Source: Didymodactylos carnosus (Eukaryota; Rotifera; Eurotatoria; Philodinida; Philodinidae). From it: DNA of 21,989 nucleotides. The notes beneath the pieces are model-generated. The model saw only the letters and a program-made list of their open reading frames with translations. It had not been told where the DNA came from and did not search any database. Numbering within the stretch: the stretch's first letter is position 1; each line of letters starts with the position of its first letter. Positions 16,834-21,989 of this stretch are shown here, piece after piece. Position numbers and translations under genes: made by a program. The stretch covers positions 1 through 21,989 of the forward strand of contig CAJNOQ010002965.1 in assembly GCA_905250885.1 (NCBI GenBank), in the 5' to 3' direction.

Positions 16834-19504
16834 AAACTGTTGCCAGTTATTGAGATGCAGTTTCGCATATGTAATCCTGATTATTATGTAACACATGAAC
16901 AACAGCAAAAAAGCCTTGAAGATACGCCTCACCGTTGTTTCTTAAACGTAATGCCGTTTCTGTGTTACTGTACAGAAAGGACTAAATTATCCATATGCCA
17001 CTCTCATTTCAAATATACTTTAACAGACATATCTAACTAAAGGCAGCATCTTAAAAGAAAATTATATAGAGAGAAAGGTAGTCGGTGCTTTTTCTTTCAG
17101 TTCCCATGCAGTTTCTTTAACAATTTCAGTTACTGTGCATCGTTGTTAATAATATAACATTCAAATTTGCTAATTGACTAAACAGTAAAACTGTTGGCAG
17201 CGATTAAGATACAGTTTTGCATATTCAATGCTTATTTTTATATTACATTCTATCTACAGTAGATGTGTTTGTTGCATCAATCGTCAACAATAGCAAAAAA
17301 GCCTTGAAGATACGCCTCATTGCGTTGTTTTTTAAGTCTGCACTTATATTGACGAACTTAAGTGTTGCACGAACAAAGTTAAATGCACAGCTTAGTCGCA
17401 CAGTCTTAAGTTAAGTCCATGCACTTAACTGGTGCATAGATGTATTGCAATGTACAGTACTTTTTCCAAAAAGAATAGAGTTCGTGATAGTTCGGGTATG
17501 GTATGAACGTATGAAAAGTATGCGGAAAAGAGCAGAAAAAGATTAAAAAAACAAACAAATAGTAAACGGCGTATCCAAACTTTTATATAACATTCTCACA
17601 TTCTTTTAAATGGTTCTGATTCACCGAAATGTCTGCAAACAGAGGTGCGAACTGGCGGGCTGAAGAAATAAGAATATCGATTGAATCCATTCATCAAATG
17701 GAAAGACTCTTTATTCAAAGTTTAGCAAGAAAAATAAAGCTGACCTTCAAGAGCTACGCAACAGAGTATTAAAGGATATATTATCTTATCTGTTTAAGAT
17801 CTTTCTAATGCAAAACTACTGTACTGTTAAAATCTTTCGCCGGTTATATATAAGAAGTAACCAGATTCAATCAATCAACCTTTTAATACTAAAGACCAAT
17901 CAACTTCCGTTTACTTTAATCGAAAACGGTCGTTCGTAATATCTTGTCATTTTCGGATAGTTTTTTACTCATGAAAATTTATTATTTTTCTGTGCTGAAG
18001 GCACATTTGAATACATGCTAAAACACATTTCACGTTATACCAGTGATTTCAATTGTTAAAATCAACCAGTGGGGTAAAAGGAATATCACATTTTTCTCGT
18101 TGCCTGTCTTAAGTACCACAATGGAAATGTTACATGTTTCACTCCTGCATCATATGTTCTTCCTGCTGCATTCTTCAAGAGAAAATAACTTTGTATGTGA
18201 CATTTGTACCGCGACAGAAAATGGTAAAGCCAATATGTGGCACATTTCAACCGTGATACTGCATTGTTTCTGATAGTTTTGGAAAAGGAAATGAACATTC
18301 CGAGGTGCTACTATTAAGCGGACGCCCGCAGTGGATAATCAGTGCTCATTCTCTAGTTTATCTTTATTTCTCTATATCTTATTTCTTCAGCCCGCCAGTT
18401 CGCACCTCTGTTTGCAGACATTTCGGTGAATCAGAACCATTTAAAAGAATGTGAGAATGTTATATAAAAGTTTGGATACGCCGTTTACTATTTGTTTGTT
18501 TTTTTAATCTTTTTTCGCGCTTTTCCCCAAATTTTTCATACGCTCATACCATACCCGAACTATCACGAACTCTATTCTTTTTGGAAAAAGTACTCTACAT
18601 TGCAATACATCTATGCACCAGTTAAGTGCATGGACTTAACTTAAGACTGTGCGACTAAGCTGTGCATTTAACTTTGTTCGTGCAACACTTAAGTTCGTCA
18701 ATATAAGTGCAGACTTAAAAAACAACGCAATGAGGCGTATCTTCAAGGCTTTTTTGCTATTGTTGACGATTGATGCAACAAACACATGTACTGTAGATAG
18801 AACGTAATATAATAATAAGCATTGAATATGTAAAACTGTATCTTAATAGCTGGCAACAGTTTCACCGTTTAGTGAATTAGCAAATTTGAATGTTATATTA
18901 TTAACAACGATGCAGAGTAACTGAAATTGTTAAAGAAACCGCATGGGAACTGAAAGAAAATGCATCGATTACCTTTCTCTCTATATAATTTTCTTTTAAG
19001 ATGCTGCCTGTAGTTAGACATATGTGTTAAAGTATATTTATATTTATGCATTGTTTTACTGTTCTGTATCTCTCTGACTATCAAGTATGTGGACGCTGAT
19101 AAACCAATGGAATATATGCTTTGAATCAGCAACTAAGCTAATTTAAATGACCAAAATGTAATATTCATTTGTTTCTGACGTACTACTTGAGATTGATTCG
19201 TTTGATTTTAGCGGAATACTTCAATTATTTAGTGAAAATATGTGATGCTACCGACTTTGTTAAACTGATTTTTCTTCTCAAACTCAAATCTGAAATGAGA
19301 GTGGCACATGGATAATTTAGTCCTTTCTGTACAATAACACAGAAATTGCATTTCATTTAATAAACAACGCAATGAGGCGTATCTTCAAGGCTTTTTTGCT
19401 ATTGTTGACGATTGATGCAACAAACACATCTACTGTAGATAGAACGTAATATAATAATAAGCATTGAATATGCAAAACTGTATCTTAATCGCTGCCAACA
19501 GTTT
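16834..19504. mobile_element. 2.67-kb composite palindrome (fold-back type)
   Basis: The inner arms, 17341-17673 and 18377-18717, are near-identical reverse complements. They include GTCTGCAAACAGAGGTGCG, GGTATGGTATGA and the GTTAAGTCCATGCACTTAAC hairpin. Moving outward, each arm repeats one module twice. That module contains CAAAAAAGCCTTGAAGATAC and AACTGTTG..CAG. On the left it lies at about 16834-16950 and 17168-17340; on the right at about 18722-18875 and 19361-19504. Between the two module copies lie further matched blocks (about 16951-17160 left, 18880-19045 and 19297-19358 right). The right arm carries an extra 250 bp at about 19046-19296. The 703-bp spacer (17674-18376) has only a motif-less 76-codon frame (18043-18273). 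The architecture resembles Foldback elements, with long modular inverted repeats. Confidence 0.8.
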
Positions 19505-19742
19505 GAGCAGAATTTATTTTTCATTTTTTATACCTAGTTGGATAGAGCTTGATGAGGTGGTTAAGAATATGCGCGTTTTAATTTTTTGGAACGACTTTTA
19601 CCAGAAAAATTTGCAGTTTTACCAGGTACTCTTTTTTTCTTCAGAACAAGCTCAATTTTCGAATTTTAGCCTACTTCGTTGGGGAAAGTTATATCTAGTT
19701 TCTTCTCATACCATTCCTTCCTCGGTTCTCATACCATCCTTC

Positions 19743-20385
19743 CACTCAACCTAACCCAACCGAGAACTTCAGGGAAATATATGTTATCAACAACTGTATA
19801 TGTGTGGATTGGGTCAGGTTGGGTTATCATGTATGTAGTCAACATATATCAGTAAATCTCAGGGTCGGGTTGGGTTGAGTAGTCATGTGTGTCTTGCACT
19901 GTCTTACTAGTGATCAACAACTGTATATGTTTGGGTTGGGTCAGGTTGGATTATCATGTGTGTCTTGCAGTGTGAAAATAAAGTGCTTCTGAGCCGAGTA
20001 AATTGGGAAACAGCTGAAAAACCGAGGCTTTTCAGAAAATCCACTGTGCGCTCCAGGAATGCTTGCGATAACAGCGATGGCAAAGGGTAGATAGAGAATA
20101 ATGTTGGCAACGTGTCGACCTTCGCTACCTTTCGCGGCCTCATTCCCCTAAACATGGCCCTTCGACACACATGACAACTCAACCTAACCCAACCCAGAAC
20201 TTCAGCGAAATATATGTTAACTACAGACATCATAACCCAACCTTACCCGACCCAGAGATACAGACCAGTTAAACAGTAGTCAGACACCACTAGAAACACA
20301 TGACAACCCACCCTTATCCCACCCAGAGATATAGACCTATAGAGAAGACGACTCAACCGAACCTTACCTAACGGACAGAACTAGA
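19743..20385. repeat. Cluster of AACCYAACCYAACC-type dispersed repeats, mixed orientation
   Basis: The block CTCAACCTAACCCAACC.AGAACTTCAG.GAAATATATGTTA occurs directly at 19745-19787 and 20178-20220, with only two differences. Its GGTTGGGTCAGGTTGGGTTATCATG relatives lie in reverse orientation at 19810-19970. Further copies of ACCCAGAGATAYAGACC follow at about 20250-20340. About 190 bp of unrelated DNA separates the two sets. The repeats resemble degenerate telomere-type CCTAA strings but do not form a regular array. Confidence 0.65.
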
Positions 20386-20557
20386 ATTCCTCATCAGTAG
20401 TGAGATACAGCAACCAGCATAAGCAATAAGTTGACAGTACGTGACTTTTATTGAACTTCTAAGGAGTTACTATTTCCCAGCCTCTCGATGAGTACTAGAA
20501 ATGGGAGCAAAATAGAAGAATTCTATCGTATAGTTTTTCTGTTGTGGGATCTGAAAG

Positions 20558-20959
20558 TTGACTGTTTTTGAAAAGGGGTGTTCAAAGATGGGTTTCATAC
20601 TCAAAGAGGAAGATACATATCGGCCATATTCCTTTTCTGCTGGATTAATCAGCTCTTTGGCTTCATTTTTATGTATAGTGCAAGTACGTTTTGTTTTGTT
20701 TTGCCGTCAGAAAAGGGAAAATACTAAGTGCCGTTTTTTCATTTTTCATTTTCGGCCATTTTGTGATAGCTGGCCTGCCACTGTAAAAGTACTAGGAGAC
20801 GTTTTCGATATTTGCATTTGTACTACTCGAAGTGCTCTTTCGTGTGGTATGCCCAACGGATGTGTAAGCTCTGTAGAGGCAGAGAAAAATAAAATCAAAG
20901 TTGCTTTATTAGAAGGAAGGCCGAAACTTGACACCCTTGAAAAGGCATATAGACTGTGA
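20558..20959 (+). CDS. Hypothetical 133-codon ORF of unknown function
   Basis: This is the longest ORF in the window not explained by a known element or as antisense. The product has 133 residues, with a central hydrophobic stretch (about residues 26-49, FSAGLISSLASFLCIVQVRF) that could span a membrane. The Cys/Thr/Ser-rich middle and the charged helical end (VEAEKNKIKVALLEGRPKLD) look more protein-like than its neighbours. A second methionine at residue 11 (MGFILKEEDTYRPYS) is an alternative start. I recognise no domain. It lies inside the 19665-21549 inverted-repeat segment, so it could be element cargo or a chance frame. There is no promoter or polyadenylation evidence. Confidence 0.25.
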   Translation: MTVFEKGCSKMGFILKEEDTYRPYSFSAGLISSLASFLCIVQVRFVLFCRQKRENTKCRFFIFHFRPFCDSWPATVKVLGDVFDICICTTRSALSCGMPNGCVSSVEAEKNKIKVALLEGRPKLDTLEKAYRL

Positions 20960-21486
20960 CTTTTTTAGTGGACAAATATGGATTTCTATGTAACTTTTTA
21001 TGCTCTACACGGGAAGAGTCTTGAATTTTTTCCGGCTCTTAGGTCATGTAATGATGGGCGGACCTAAATGCAAGTACCCAGTTGCTGTGCTGGTTTTTGC
21101 ATCGGATTTAGATCAGTTGCAAATTAAAAAGAGGCAACTCTATTTCTTTTTTTGTGCACTTCGTTTGTTACACTAACCTAACAATTCAGTTGAGAAACTT
21201 GCCAGCTTGGCTATTTAACCGAATTTCTATAACTCAATACGCTCAGTTGATATAGCTAGACATCGAATAGCCCATCATAGTAAATTATTATTCACATGTG
21301 ACGAGTGAATGATGAGAGACCAGTAACTAATAAAACGTCAAGTATTAACATTATTAATAAAGCAAGTGCATTCAGCTGTGCAAGAAAGACACATGGGTTT
21401 CCTAACGAAGGTATTTCCCAATCCTTAACCGTTAATGAACTTTTTTAGATCGCGTGCACGGTGTCGTTTCTAAACTTGGTCTAACT
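20960..21486. other. Unassigned interior of the inverted-repeat segment
   Basis: No gene, RNA or repeat is supported here. Confidence 0.4.
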
Positions 21487-21549
21487 AACCGAGGAAGGAA
21501 TGGTATGAGAAGAAACTAGATATAACTTTCCCCAACGAAGTAGGCTAAA

Positions 21550-21848
21550 GCTCATGCAAAAAACAAACACATAAAATAGTCATCTTTAACGTTCTGTCAT
21601 TTATTGGTTCTGTATTCGGCCAATTACAGCCGAGAAAGAATAGCTCCATCTAATGGTATTCACATAAATCCCGTGTTTCAAATAGGCACAGTCTTTTTGA
21701 TAACTATCTCGAGATTAATAGATACCTGCTACTAGTTGTTTAACGGGTTATGCATACGTTTTGCAACAAATGTCGAGCGCTGTTTCTTTATGCTCCTACT
21801 AGTCTGGAGCTTGCACTTTCTTTTTGTTTGGAAGAGCGAAGTCTGAAC
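21550..21848. other. Unassigned stretch
   Basis: Separates the 1.9-kb inverted-repeat segment from the mariner-like terminus. Nothing supported. Confidence 0.4.
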
Positions 21849-21989
21849 TATTAGGTTGAGGAAAAAGTTCGTGCGCCGTGTTAAAATAATGATTTTTTAT
21901 GTATTTTTTTTTGTGTTTTTGATCTGGTTTTGTGGCTATTATGAAAATTTATTGATTTTTGAAACGCTTGAACCATTTCTGTGCAGTTC
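21849..21989 (-). mobile_element. Mariner-like element: one terminus and a transposase scrap, cut by the window end
   Basis: TA at 21849-21850 is followed by TTAGGTTGAGGAAAAAGTTC, which resembles terminal repeats of several mariner subfamilies (TTAGGTTGG.. type) inserted at a TA. At the far edge, the minus strand reads TAQKWFKRF (about 21963-21989). This matches the helix-turn-helix region near the N terminus of mariner transposases, where a .TxQxWFxRF. block is usual. It is followed after three residues by a stop and about 110 bp of AT-rich DNA up to the terminus. In an intact element the C-terminal coding region should lie there, so an internal deletion is likely. The other end lies outside the window. 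Confidence 0.6.

Larger units (their letters stand above)
19665..21549. mobile_element. 1.9-kb segment bounded by 61-63 bp perfect terminal inverted repeats
   Basis: The segment 19667-19727 (TAGCCTACTTCGTTGGGGAA onward, ending CCTTCCTCGGTT) is the exact reverse complement of 21487-21547. Two more bases match outside each edge. Identity ends sharply after CGGTT. The enclosed DNA holds the AACCYAACC-rich repeat cluster and a 133-codon ORF. No target duplication is clear, though AAGCTCA occurs a few bases outside both ends. Perfect 61-bp identity across 1.8 kb suggests a recent mobilisation of the unit or a recent local inverted duplication. Confidence 0.7.

Noticed and set aside
18043..18273. 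76-codon spacer ORF as zinc-finger protein (CDICTATE)
   Set aside because: A single CxxC without a partner pair is not enough to support a zinc finger.
16834..19504. CRISPR-like array from repeated modules
   Set aside because: The repeats are long, few, in inverted orientation and without unique equal-length spacers. The surroundings are eukaryotic.
19743..20385. Interstitial telomere array
   Set aside because: The AACC strings are irregular, embedded in longer units and in both orientations, so they do not form a telomere tract.

Overview
The window looks like AT-rich, non-coding DNA from an animal nucleus. It is dense with broken transposable elements. I found no intact gene, no tRNA or rRNA, and no CRISPR array. 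The recognisable coding remnants are all from eukaryotic elements: two LTR-retrotransposon gag regions (one with a protease), a reverse transcriptase amino end, a Penelope-like reverse transcriptase, and the end of a probable mariner element. The gypsy-type gag/pol with a Penelope-like element and a hammerhead-like motif would fit an invertebrate, perhaps a rotifer or an arthropod. The sequence alone does not settle the host.

Layout. 1-1974: a gypsy-type element whose gag-protease half reads on the minus strand and whose reverse transcriptase start reads on the plus strand. The two halves meet tail to tail near position 306. 1975-4020: three short inverted-repeat elements and one dispersed repeat. 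4574-5384: an 811-bp element with CACAGTGGGCAAT termini and a 5-bp target duplication. 5700-6676: a second LTR retrotransposon on the minus strand, with an LTR, a primer-binding-site-like sequence and a decayed gag. 6677-11230: mostly unassigned DNA with hairpins, an inverted-repeat element (8648-8930) and a fold-back element (9741-10050). 11343-11530: a 30-bp tandem repeat that stays open as a 10-residue peptide repeat. 11605-12190: a Penelope-like reverse transcriptase pseudogene. 12276-13898: two nested inverted-repeat elements. 14196-14682: a long imperfect palindrome. 16653-16683: a hammerhead-like core. 16834-19504: a composite palindrome with near-identical inner arms. 19665-21549: a 1.9-kb segment between 61-63 bp terminal inverted repeats, holding a dispersed AACCYAACC repeat cluster and an unassigned 133-codon ORF. 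21849 to the end: one terminus of a mariner-like element.

No genes here work together as a pathway. What unites the window is fold-back structure: at least nine separate inverted-repeat units, from about 180 bp to 2.7 kb. This suggests repeated colonisation by non-autonomous DNA elements and local rearrangement. Coordinates of repeat arms were found by eye and may be off by a few bases.
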